A stretch of DNA of 64,000 nucleotides from CADEEN01 sp963783785 (lineage in GTDB: Bacteria > Pseudomonadota > Gammaproteobacteria > Burkholderiales > Burkholderiaceae_C): NCBI GenBank assembly GCA_963783785.1, contig CAWAOQ010000011.1:123098-187097 (forward strand). The letters are read 5' to 3'. Every line of letters begins with the position of its first letter. Position 1 is the first letter of the stretch. Positions 9,020 through 16,920 of this stretch are shown one piece after another. Below the pieces are notes generated by a model. The model was not told the DNA's origin, did not search any database, and saw nothing but the letters and a program-made list of their open reading frames with translations. The position numbers and the translations under genes are program-made.

Positions 9020-9496
9020 GTGTTCCACTCGGTCAGCCTGTTCATCTGCCTGTACCTCTTCTGGCTGCTGCTGTCGGGGTTCTTCACGCCGTTCCTGCTG
9101 TCTGCCGGCGTCGGATGCGCGCTGGCCGTGGTCTGGTTTGCGCGGCGCATGGACGTGGTCGATGCCGAAGGTCATCCGATTCAGCTGGGACCACGGGCGC
9201 TCGTCTACTGGATCTGGCTGTTCAAGGAGATCGGCAAGTCGGCGTGGGACGTGAGCAGGATCATCCTGGACCCCAAGCTGCCGATCAGCCCGACCGTGGT
9301 GCGATTCAAGCCGACGCAGAGGACCGACGTCGGCCTGGTGATCCATGCCAACTCCATCACCCTGACGCCAGGCACGATCACGATCGAGGCCGGGCCGGAC
9401 GAGTTCCTTGTCCATGGCCTGACACGTGGTGGCGCCGAGGCCGTGATGGATAGCGAGATGGATCGCCGCGTGACGGCTTGCGAGGGCAAGCCATGA
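9020..9496 (+). CDS. mnhE: Mrp-type Na+/H+ antiporter subunit E
   Basis: First gene of a ten-gene Mrp-like operon that exports Na+ (or K+) in exchange for protons across the inner membrane. 158 residues with one or two N-terminal membrane helices (LFICLYLFWLLLSGFF) and the soluble MnhE domain, including SPTVVRFKP and NSITLTPGTITIE, the hallmark of subunit E. The start is GTG at 9020. The stop overlaps the next gene (ATGA). The promoter probably lies in the 186-base gap after the GH15 gene. Confidence 0.9.
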   Translation: MFHSVSLFICLYLFWLLLSGFFTPFLLSAGVGCALAVVWFARRMDVVDAEGHPIQLGPRALVYWIWLFKEIGKSAWDVSRIILDPKLPISPTVVRFKPTQRTDVGLVIHANSITLTPGTITIEAGPDEFLVHGLTRGGAEAVMDSEMDRRVTACEGKP

Positions 9497-9780
9497 TGTT
9501 CGCGGCAGCGGCGCTGGCACTGCTGGTGACGATGGCGATGGCCCTGGCACGCGCTGCTTCGGGCCCGACGCTCTTCGACCGGGCCCTGGCCGGCAACACG
9601 ATCGGCAGCGTGGCAATGCTGCTGCTGGCGGTGCTGGGCTTCCTGGATGGCCGCCCCGAATTCCTGGACCTGGCGATCGTCTACGGCCTGCTCAACGTCA
9701 TCGGCACGATCGCGGTGCTGAAGTACTTCCGCCGTGGCGACCTCGGCGATCCGGGCATCGACGAGGAGCCGGCGAAGTGA
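9493..9780 (+). CDS. mnhF: Mrp-type antiporter subunit F
   Basis: 95-residue membrane protein with three predicted helices. ARAASGPTLFDRALAGNTIG is the conserved cytoplasmic-loop sequence of MrpF. The ATG at 9493 overlaps the mnhE stop by four bases and the stop overlaps mnhG, indicating translational coupling. Confidence 0.9.
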   Translation: MMFAAAALALLVTMAMALARAASGPTLFDRALAGNTIGSVAMLLLAVLGFLDGRPEFLDLAIVYGLLNVIGTIAVLKYFRRGDLGDPGIDEEPAK

Positions 9781-10106
9781 GCGTGTGGCTCGACGCGCTG
9801 AGCTGGGTCTGCCTGGTGGGGGGAGGATTCTTCTGCGTCGTCGGTGCAGTGGGCATGCTGCGCATGCCCGACTTCTACACACGGATGCACGCCGCCAGCG
9901 TGATCGAGACGTTGGGGGCGGGCCTGATCCTGCTCGGCCTCATGCTGCAGGCCGGGTTCACGCTCGTTGCCGTGAAGTTGATGATCGTCGGCATGCTGAT
10001 CTTCTTTGCCAGCCCGACGGCGACGCATGCCCTGGCGCGCGCGGCGATGGCGCGCGGCTTGAAGCCGCTGCTGTCCGACACGGAGACCGCGCCATCGAAA
10101 CCCTGA
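9777..10106 (+). CDS. mnhG: Mrp-type antiporter subunit G
   Basis: 109-residue three-helix membrane protein. GAVGMLRMPDFYTRMHAAS is the signature of MrpG/MnhG. The GTG start at 9777 overlaps the mnhF stop (GTGA). It lies directly before the DUF4040 gene. Confidence 0.9.
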   Translation: MSVWLDALSWVCLVGGGFFCVVGAVGMLRMPDFYTRMHAASVIETLGAGLILLGLMLQAGFTLVAVKLMIVGMLIFFASPTATHALARAAMARGLKPLLSDTETAPSKP

Positions 10107-10114
10107 TCATCAAT

Positions 10115-10630
10115 GTGCTGCTGGTGCTGATGGCCATCGCCGTGGTCGTGATCGCGCGCAGCCGTAACCTGTTCGGCGTCATCGTGCTCGGGGGCATCTA
10201 CAGCTTCCTGATGGCCACCGTGCTGGTGGCAATGGATGCGGTCGACGTGGCGATGACGGAAGCGTCCGTGGGCGCGGGCATCTCGACGGTACTGTTCCTC
10301 GGCGCGCTGTACCTGTGCAAGAGCGAGGAGGCACGGCCGGTGCACAAGCCGTGGCTGCCACTGGCGGTGTCGATGGCGGTCGGCGCCGTGCTGGTCTACG
10401 GCACGCTTGGCCTGCCGGCGTTCTCCGACCCCCAGGCGCCGATCCACGTCCATGTGGTACCGCGCTATCTGCACCAGATCAAGCAGGAAGTCGACGTTCC
10501 CAACGTCGTCACGGCTGTGCTCGCCAGCTACCGGGGCTACGACACACTGGGCGAGACCACGGTGGTCTTCACCGCGGGCGCCGGCGTGATCGCGCTGCTG
10601 CGGCGCCGGCGCAAGGACCGCAAGCCATGA
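10115..10630 (+). CDS. DUF4040 / MrpA C-terminal-module subunit
   Basis: About 171 residues, five or so membrane helices. The N-terminal part (VVVIARSRNLFGVIVLGGIY and AMTEASVGAGISTVLF) matches the DUF4040 module found near the C-terminus of MrpA and as MbhD in membrane-bound hydrogenases. The C-terminal part (NVVTAVLASYRGYDTLGETT) matches the MrpA/MbhE tail. It therefore looks like the MrpA C-terminus existing as its own gene. The start is uncertain: GTG at 10115 is the first clear one in frame; the coding pattern runs a few codons upstream (ETLIIN), so a non-standard start there is possible. Confidence 0.8.
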   Translation: MLLVLMAIAVVVIARSRNLFGVIVLGGIYSFLMATVLVAMDAVDVAMTEASVGAGISTVLFLGALYLCKSEEARPVHKPWLPLAVSMAVGAVLVYGTLGLPAFSDPQAPIHVHVVPRYLHQIKQEVDVPNVVTAVLASYRGYDTLGETTVVFTAGAGVIALLRRRRKDRKP

Positions 10631-10649
10631 GCGTGGCCGGGCCGTTCCC

Positions 10650-10699
10650 AAGGCGCTCGCTACCCCTTGGGGGACGGCGCGCAGCGCCAAGGGGGCCAG
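10650..10699. repeat. REP-like palindromic intergenic element
   Basis: The 69-base gap between the DUF4040 gene and mnhB contains CCCCTTGG (10663-10670) and its inverse CCAAGGGG (10687-10694) around a GC-rich loop. It resembles the short interspersed repeats seen in many Burkholderiales genomes. The right arm also supplies the ribosome-binding site (AAGGGGG) four bases before the mnhB ATG. Confidence 0.6.
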
Positions 10700-11125
10700 A
10701 TGAGGTACGACCTGGTCTTGCGCGTCGTCGCCAAGCTGCTGATGCCGTTCATCCTGCTGTTCGCGCTGTACGTGCAGTTCCATGGCGACTTCGGCCCGGG
10801 CGGCGGCTTTCAGGCCGGGGTGATCCTGGCCGCGGCGGTGATCTTCTACGGCCTGATCTTCGGCCTGACCGACGCCCGCAAGCTGGTGCCCGAGCCCTTG
10901 GTCGAATCGATGATGGCTGTCGGCGTGCTGATCTACGGCGGTGTCGGCGTTGCCGGCCTGCTGCTGGGCGGCAACTACCTCGACTACTTCGTACTCGACC
11001 CGAACCCCGTCCTCGGCCAGCACCGCGGCATCTTCTGGGTCGAGGTGGGCGTGGCGACCACCGTGTCGGGCGTGATGCTGAAGATCTTCTACATGTTCGC
11101 CGACCGCGGCAAGGTGGACGAATGA
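10700..11125 (+). CDS. mnhB: Mrp-type antiporter subunit B
   Basis: 141-residue four-helix membrane protein of the MnhB family: LFALYVQFHGDFGPGGGFQ near the N-terminus and the glycine-rich loop are the family signature. The start at 10700 (MRYDLVLRVV) is chosen for the AAGGGGG immediately upstream. It ends in an ATGA overlap with mnhC. It is the only gene of the operon separated by a gap from its upstream neighbour. Confidence 0.9.
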   Translation: MRYDLVLRVVAKLLMPFILLFALYVQFHGDFGPGGGFQAGVILAAAVIFYGLIFGLTDARKLVPEPLVESMMAVGVLIYGGVGVAGLLLGGNYLDYFVLDPNPVLGQHRGIFWVEVGVATTVSGVMLKIFYMFADRGKVDE

Positions 11126-11517
11126 CAGGCACGGGAACGCCGATGAGCCTGGCGGGCCACTTCACCTATTTCATCACCGTGTTCCTGATGATCGCGGGGC
11201 TGTTCATCGTCATTGCGCGCGGCAACCTGATCAAGAAGCTGGTCGGCCTGGGCATCTTTCAGACCTCGGTGTACCTGTTGTACATCGCGCCCGGCAAGCT
11301 GGTGGGCGGCACCGCGCCGATCCTCAGCGACGCCTTCACCGTCTACTCCAATCCCCTGCCTCATGTGCTGATCCTCACGGCCATCGTCGTCGGCGTCGCC
11401 ACGCTGGCGCTCGGCCTGGCGCTGGTGGTGCGCATCCGCGAGGCCTACGGCAGCATCGAGGAAGACGAGATCCTCGCGCAGGACGCGGACCCGGGCCGTC
11501 CCGAACCGGCGCCATGA
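11122..11517 (+). CDS. mnhC: Mrp-type antiporter subunit C
   Basis: 131-residue NuoK-like subunit with three membrane helices; GNLIKKLVGLGIFQTSVYL and NPLPHVLILTAIVVGVATLA are typical of MrpC. The ATG at 11122 overlaps the mnhB stop by four bases and its own stop overlaps mnhD. Confidence 0.9.
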   Translation: MTGTGTPMSLAGHFTYFITVFLMIAGLFIVIARGNLIKKLVGLGIFQTSVYLLYIAPGKLVGGTAPILSDAFTVYSNPLPHVLILTAIVVGVATLALGLALVVRIREAYGSIEEDEILAQDADPGRPEPAP

Positions 11518-12998
11518 GCCTGGTCCCGCATCTGCCTGCGCTGCAGGTCGTCGTGCCTTTGCTCGCGGCGCCGCTGACGGTGCTGCTGCGCCGCCGCAGC
11601 GTGGCGTTCGCGGTGGCGCTGGCAGCCAGCTGGGCGGCGCTGGCGATCGCGCTGCTGCTGTGGCTGCGGGTGGCCGACGGCGGCACGATCTCCTACGCCA
11701 TCGGCAACTGGCCGCCGCCGTGGGGCATCGAGTACCGCGTCGACAAACTCAGCGCCTTCGTGCTGGTGCTCGTCGCCGGCATCGCGGCCGTGGTGCTTCC
11801 GTACAGCCGCGCCAGCATCGAGGCCGAAGTGTCGCCACAGCAGCACTACCTCTTCTACACGATGTTCGTGCTGTGCCTGGCCGGCCTGCTGGGCATCACG
11901 ATCACCGGCGATGCATTCAACATCTTCGTGTTCCTGGAGGTCTCGTCGCTCTCGACCTACGTGCTGATCGCGCTGGGGCGCGACCGCCGCGCCCTCGTGG
12001 CGTCGTACCAGTACCTGATCATGGGCACGATCGGCGCCACCTTCATCGTCATCGGCATCGGCCTGCTGTACCTGATGACGGGCACGCTGAACCTGTCGGA
12101 CATGGGCCGTCGCATCGCCGCCGTGCAAGGCACGCGGCCCGTGCTCGCGGCGCTCGCCTTCCTGACCGTGGGCATCTCGCTGAAGCTGGCACTGTTCCCG
12201 CTGCACCAGTGGCTGCCGAATGCCTACACCTTCGCGCCTTCGGCGGTGGCGTCCTTCCTGGCCGCCACGGCAACCAAGGTGGCGGTGTACGTGCTGCTGC
12301 GCTTTTACTTCTCGGTGTTCGGCGAATCGGCCGTGTTCGCGCAGTTGCCGATGCAGGAAGCGATGCTGCTGCTCGCGCTGGCGGGCATGTTCGTGGCCTC
12401 GACGATTGCGATCTACCAGACCGACCTGAAGCGCCTGTTCGCCTACTCGAGCGTCGGCCAGATCGGCTACATCATCCTGGGCCTGTCGTTCAACTCGGCC
12501 TCGGGCTTGACCGCCACCATCGTCCACCTGTTCAACCACGGTGTCACCAAAGGGGCCATCTTCCTGCTGTTGGGTAGCGTGGCGATGGTGATGGGCGGCA
12601 CCAGCCTGGCGCGCATTCAGGGCCTGGGCAAACGCATGCCGCTGACGAGCTTCGGCATCGTGGTCTGCGGCCTGTCGCTGATCGGCGTGCCGGGCACCGC
12701 CGGCTTCGTCAGCAAGTGGTATCTGTTGCTGGCAGCGCTCGAGAGGGGCCAGTGGTGGCTGGTGTTCCTGATCGTGGCGTCGTCGCTGCTCGCAGCCGCC
12801 TACGTCTGGCGCTTCGTCGACGCGGCCTACTTCCGTGAACCGCGCAAGGACACCGCCGATGGCGGTGCGGTGCCCTGGTCGATGGGCGTGCCGGCCGGCG
12901 TGCTGGTGGCGGCTGCGGTCTACTTCGGACTCGACACCTCGTTCACTGTCGGCTCCGCGGCGCAGGCCGCCGCACTGCTGATGGGCGGGCCCCGCTGA
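11514..12998 (+). CDS. mnhD: Mrp-type antiporter subunit D (first of three D-type proteins)
   Basis: 494-residue proton-translocating subunit homologous to NuoN/NuoM. The proton_antipo_M core is plain: EVSSLSTYVLIALGRDRRA (key membrane glutamate), KLALFPLHQWLPNAY and DLKRLFAYSSVGQIGYI, with the channel lysine in FVSKWYLLLAA. About 14 helices. It is coupled to mnhC by ATGA and to the next D-type gene by a one-base TGATG overlap. Confidence 0.92.
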   Translation: MSLVPHLPALQVVVPLLAAPLTVLLRRRSVAFAVALAASWAALAIALLLWLRVADGGTISYAIGNWPPPWGIEYRVDKLSAFVLVLVAGIAAVVLPYSRASIEAEVSPQQHYLFYTMFVLCLAGLLGITITGDAFNIFVFLEVSSLSTYVLIALGRDRRALVASYQYLIMGTIGATFIVIGIGLLYLMTGTLNLSDMGRRIAAVQGTRPVLAALAFLTVGISLKLALFPLHQWLPNAYTFAPSAVASFLAATATKVAVYVLLRFYFSVFGESAVFAQLPMQEAMLLLALAGMFVASTIAIYQTDLKRLFAYSSVGQIGYIILGLSFNSASGLTATIVHLFNHGVTKGAIFLLLGSVAMVMGGTSLARIQGLGKRMPLTSFGIVVCGLSLIGVPGTAGFVSKWYLLLAALERGQWWLVFLIVASSLLAAAYVWRFVDAAYFREPRKDTADGGAVPWSMGVPAGVLVAAAVYFGLDTSFTVGSAAQAAALLMGGPR

Positions 12999-14479
12999 TG
13001 TTGGCGCCCGAACAGGCCATCCTCGCCGCGTTGCTGGTGCCGCTGGCCGGCGCGGCGTCGATCGCGCTGGCCTCACGGCAGCCGAACCTGCGCGAGAGCA
13101 TCACGCTGCTCACCGCGCTGGCCCTGCTGGGCTGCGTGCTGTCGTTGCTGCCCCCGGTGATCGGCGGCACCCGCCCGTCGGTGACGCTGATCACCATGCT
13201 GCCGGGGCTGGAGATCGCGTTCACCGTCGAGCCGCTGGGTATGCTGTTCGCCCTGATCGCGTCAGGCCTGTGGATCGTGAATTCGCTGTACTCGATCGGC
13301 TACATGCGCGGCAACAACGAGGCCAACCAGACCCGCTTCTACGTCTGCTTCGCGCTGGCCCTGGCCGCCACGATGGGCATCGCCTTCGCCGGCAACTTCT
13401 TCACGCTGTTCGTCTTCTACGAGCTGCTCACGCTGATCACCTACCCGCTCGTCACCCACCACGGCACTGACCACGCGCGCGGCGGCGGGCGCGTCTACCT
13501 CGGGCTGCTGATGGGCACGTCCATCGTCTTCCTGCTGCCGGCACTGGTGTTCGTCTGGCACGTCGCCGGCACCACCGACTTCACGGCCGGCGGCATCCTG
13601 GCCGGCAAGCTGGGGCATGCCGAACTCGCCGGCCTGCTCGCGCTGTGCATGTTCGGCATCGGCAAGGCGGCGTTGATGCCGTTTCACCGCTGGCTGCCCG
13701 CGGCCATGGTGGCGCCGACACCGGTATCGGCACTGCTGCATGCGGTGGCGGTGGTCAAGGCCGGCGTATTCAGCGTGGTCAAGGTCATCGTCTATGTGTT
13801 CGGCGTCGACAACCTGGCCGGCGCTGGCCTGCATGGTGCGGCGGACTGGCTGGTCGTGGTTGCCGGTTTCACGATCGTCGCGGCCTCGATCGTCGCGCTC
13901 GGCGCCGACAACCTGAAGCGCCGTCTGGCCTATTCCACGATCAGCCAGCTGTCGTACGTGGTGATGGCAGCGGCGCTGCTGGCACCCCTGTCACTGATCG
14001 GGGCGGTGCTGCATATCGCGGCCCACGCCGTCGGCAAGATCACGCTGTTCTTTGCCGCCGGCGCGATCTACACGGCAGCGCACAAGACCGAGGTCAGCCA
14101 GCTCGACGGCATCGGCCGGCGCATGCCATGGACGATGGGCGCTTTCGCGGTCGCCGCGCTGTCGATGATCGGCCTGCCGCCCGCAGTGGGCTTCATCTCC
14201 AAGTGGTACATGCTGTCCGGCGCGATGGCGGCGCAGCACTGGGTGGCGGTGGCGGTGATCGCGGTGAGCACGTTGCTGAACGCCGGCTACTTCCTGCCCA
14301 TCGTGTACCGCGCCTTCTTCGTCGCGCCTTCGGTGGGCGACCAAGGCCACGACCACCCGCATGGCGAAGCACCGCTGCCGATGGTGCTGGCGCTGTGCGC
14401 CACCGCCGCGGCCACCGTACTGCTGTTCTTCCTGCCCGACGTGCCGCTCGCACTGGCGCGCCAGACGATAGGCCCCTGA
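12998..14479 (+). CDS. Second MnhD/NuoM-like antiporter subunit
   Basis: 493-residue paralogue of the preceding protein. FYELLTLITYPLVTHHGTD carries the conserved glutamate; KAALMPFHRWLPAAMVAPTP, NLKRRLAYSTISQLSYV and FISKWYMLSGA carry the proton-path lysine/histidine positions. The C-terminal segment has a His/Asp-rich loop (DQGHDHPHGEA) that could bind metal. In Mrp complexes with a separate MrpA C-terminal module, extra D-type subunits probably take the place of the MrpA N-terminal channel. Confidence 0.9.
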   Translation: MLAPEQAILAALLVPLAGAASIALASRQPNLRESITLLTALALLGCVLSLLPPVIGGTRPSVTLITMLPGLEIAFTVEPLGMLFALIASGLWIVNSLYSIGYMRGNNEANQTRFYVCFALALAATMGIAFAGNFFTLFVFYELLTLITYPLVTHHGTDHARGGGRVYLGLLMGTSIVFLLPALVFVWHVAGTTDFTAGGILAGKLGHAELAGLLALCMFGIGKAALMPFHRWLPAAMVAPTPVSALLHAVAVVKAGVFSVVKVIVYVFGVDNLAGAGLHGAADWLVVVAGFTIVAASIVALGADNLKRRLAYSTISQLSYVVMAAALLAPLSLIGAVLHIAAHAVGKITLFFAAGAIYTAAHKTEVSQLDGIGRRMPWTMGAFAVAALSMIGLPPAVGFISKWYMLSGAMAAQHWVAVAVIAVSTLLNAGYFLPIVYRAFFVAPSVGDQGHDHPHGEAPLPMVLALCATAAATVLLFFLPDVPLALARQTIGP

Positions 14480-14490
14480 GGACGAATCCC

Positions 14491-14745
14491 ATGCACGACA
14501 AATCCCACTGGCTCGACGAGCCACGCAACGTCAGGCAACTGTGGCGCGGTTTCCTCGCCGTGCTGGTGCTCACCGTGCTGGCAGAGGCGGTGGTGCAGTT
14601 GCACCCGCACTTCGAGATCGAGTCGGTGTTCGGCTTCAGCGCCTGGTTCGGCTTCGCGGCTTGCGCGGCGATGATCATCGTGGCCAAGGCACTCGCGCTG
14701 CTGCTCAAGCGCCCCGACAGCTACTACGGCAAGCGCGATGACTGA
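14491..14745 (+). CDS. Small two-helix membrane protein of the Mrp-like operon
   Basis: 84 residues: hydrophilic N-terminus (MHDKSHWLDEPRNVRQLW), a helix at about 22-40, a second at about 52-72, and a charged tail ending GKRDD. No named family recognised with certainty. It sits between two D-type subunits, overlaps the next gene by eight bases, and a short protein at this spot is expected in operons of this layout. It is probably an accessory or assembly subunit of the complex. Confidence 0.75.
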   Translation: MHDKSHWLDEPRNVRQLWRGFLAVLVLTVLAEAVVQLHPHFEIESVFGFSAWFGFAACAAMIIVAKALALLLKRPDSYYGKRDD

Positions 14746-16423
14746 CCTGGTGATCCACCCCGGCCTGGTGCTGATCGTCGGCGCGCTGGTGCTGCCGTTC
14801 CTGCGCAGCACCGCGCGGGCGACGGCGATCGTGGCGCTGCCGCTGGCCGTGCTGGCACTGGTCTGGCAAGTGCCCGACGGCCCGGTCTGGCAGATGCAGT
14901 TTCTCGACCACACGATCACACCGCTGCAGGGCGACAAGCTGTCGCGGCTGTTCGCCACGATCTTCGCGTTGATGGCGGCGGGTGGCGGCCTGTTCGCGCT
15001 CAGCCAGAAGAGCCGTGTCGAAGTGCCGGCAGCCTTCGTCTACGCCGGCTCCGCCATCGGCGTGGCGCTGGCTGGCGACCTGATCACCGTATTCGCGTTC
15101 TGGGAGCTGATGGCGGTAGGTTCGACGCTGGTGCTGTGGAGCCACGGCAAGGACACGGCCTACCGCGCCGCGCGCCGCTACCTGATGATCCACCTGCTGG
15201 GCGGCGTGGTGCTGTTTGCCGGCGTCACCGGCCACATCGCGCAGACCGGCAGCGTCGCGTTCACGCGCATGGCGCTGGATTCGCCCGCGCACTGGCTGAT
15301 CCTCGTCGGCTTCCTGATCAACGCCGGCGCGCCGCCGCTGTCTGCCTGGTTGCCCGATGCCTACCCCGAGGCGTCCTGGAGCGGCACGGTGTTCCTGTCG
15401 GCCTTCACCACCAAGACGGCGGTGTACGTGCTGATCCGTGGTTTCCCCGGCACCGAGTTGCTGATCTGGGTCGGCCTGTTCATGGTCTTCTACGGCATCG
15501 TCTACGCGCTGCTGGAAAACGACATGCGGCGCATCCTGGCGTATTCGATCGTCAACCAGGTCGGCTTCATGATCGCGGGCATCGGCATCGGCACCGAAAT
15601 GGCGCTCAACGGCGCGGCGGCGCATGCCTTCACCCACATCATCTACAAGGCACTGCTGCTGATGTCGGCCGGCTCGGTGCTGCTGATGACCGACCGGCGC
15701 AAGTGCTCCGAACTCGGCGGGCTGTTCCACACCATGCCGCTGACTACCGTGTGCGGCACGATCGGCGCGCTGGCGATCTCGTCGTTCCCGCTGACCTCGG
15801 GCTTCGTTTCGAAATCGATGGTGTCGCAGGCGGCGGCCGATGGGCACCTGCTGACGGTGTGGCTGCTGCTCACAGCGGCCTCCGCGGGCGTGTTCCTGCA
15901 CGCCGGCATCAAGTTCCCGTGGTTCGTCTTCTTCCAGAAGGACTCCGGGCTGCGCCCGGCAGAGCCGCCGGCGAGCATGCGCTGGGCGATGATCTTCTTC
16001 GCCTTCCTGTGCATCGCGCTGGGCGTCTGGGCCGAGCCGCTGTATGCATTGCTGCCGTATGCGGTGAACTACGTGCCCTACACCTGGGCCCATGTGCTGA
16101 CGCAGTTGCAGTTGCTGCTGTTCTCGGGCCTGGCCTTCTTCGTGATGCTGCCCTATCTCAAGCGCACGCTGACGATCACGCTGGACACTGACTGGCTGTG
16201 GCGTCGGCTGCTGCCCGCAGCAGCACGTGGCATCGAAAGCGTGTTCGTTGCGGCACGAACGGCACTTGCCCACCATGCCGCGAAGATGGGCAACGGCGTG
16301 CTTGCCGCGATCAGCCGACAGGCAGGTCACGATGGCCGCCTGGCCCGCACGTGGCCCACCCGCAGCATGGCGCTCTGGGTGCTGGTGGTATTGCTGGGGT
16401 ACCTGCTGCTGTACTACGTCTGA
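14738..16423 (+). CDS. Third MnhD/NuoL-like antiporter subunit
   Basis: 561 residues, the longest of the three D-type proteins. Conserved parts are FAFWELMAVGSTLVLWS (membrane glutamate), NAGAPPLSAWLPDAYPEAS, NDMRRILAYSIVNQVGF, HAFTHIIYKALLLMSAG and the SKSMVSQAA loop. The C-terminus carries an extension with a last helix (ALWVLVVLLGYLLLYYV), reminiscent of the lateral arm of NuoL-like subunits. Its 3' end overlaps the convergent lapA-like gene by ten bases. Confidence 0.9.
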   Translation: MTDLVIHPGLVLIVGALVLPFLRSTARATAIVALPLAVLALVWQVPDGPVWQMQFLDHTITPLQGDKLSRLFATIFALMAAGGGLFALSQKSRVEVPAAFVYAGSAIGVALAGDLITVFAFWELMAVGSTLVLWSHGKDTAYRAARRYLMIHLLGGVVLFAGVTGHIAQTGSVAFTRMALDSPAHWLILVGFLINAGAPPLSAWLPDAYPEASWSGTVFLSAFTTKTAVYVLIRGFPGTELLIWVGLFMVFYGIVYALLENDMRRILAYSIVNQVGFMIAGIGIGTEMALNGAAAHAFTHIIYKALLLMSAGSVLLMTDRRKCSELGGLFHTMPLTTVCGTIGALAISSFPLTSGFVSKSMVSQAAADGHLLTVWLLLTAASAGVFLHAGIKFPWFVFFQKDSGLRPAEPPASMRWAMIFFAFLCIALGVWAEPLYALLPYAVNYVPYTWAHVLTQLQLLLFSGLAFFVMLPYLKRTLTITLDTDWLWRRLLPAAARGIESVFVAARTALAHHAAKMGNGVLAAISRQAGHDGRLARTWPTRSMALWVLVVLLGYLLLYYV

Positions 16424-16920
16424 TCGCGTGCACTTGCTCCGGCCGACCCCGGCATTCGATCGAGTTTGTCGTCGACCTCACCGACGTAGGCCGAGAGCGT
16501 GCGGGTGGATTCCGCCAACATCTCGACCAGTCGCTGCTCCGATGCCTCGATGCGAGCGCCCAGTTCACGCACTTCGGCCGCGCGCTGCGCCTCGAGCCTG
16601 CGCAACTCGCCGTCGAGAAACGCGCGCATCTCGGTGAAGCGGGAAGCCTCGGCCATGTCGGCCAGTTCGCGTTGAGCGTTCAACTCCTTCGCATAGCGCC
16701 GTGCCTCGAGGATGACGCCCGCCTGCTGGAACAGGATGTAGACGAGGAACAGGCCGCAGATGAAGCCGGTGATGGCCAGCATGATCAGGCCCAGCGGCGC
16801 CTGGACCTCGGCGAACGCCAACGACAGCGTGGTCGGCGCGGTGAACGCGGCCCAGTTCAGCAGCGCGAACACGGCCAGCAGCGCCAATGCCGCCGCGACG
16901 AGAAGGTTACGCAGGTTCAT
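16414..16920 (-). CDS. LapA-like (DUF1049) membrane protein with coiled coil
   Basis: 168 residues. Two N-terminal membrane helices (about 5-25 and 42-66) flank a short periplasmic loop, then a long charged helix (about 68-150) with heptad character, typical of the LapA/DUF1049 family linked to envelope (LPS) assembly. The tail (DKLDRMPGSAGASARDQT) is polar. Its start overlaps the 3' end of the upstream antiporter gene by 14 bases, so the two are co-transcribed. Function here is not known. Confidence 0.78.
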   Translation of the reverse strand: MNLRNLLVAAALALLAVFALLNWAAFTAPTTLSLAFAEVQAPLGLIMLAITGFICGLFLVYILFQQAGVILEARRYAKELNAQRELADMAEASRFTEMRAFLDGELRRLEAQRAAEVRELGARIEASEQRLVEMLAESTRTLSAYVGEVDDKLDRMPGSAGASARDQT

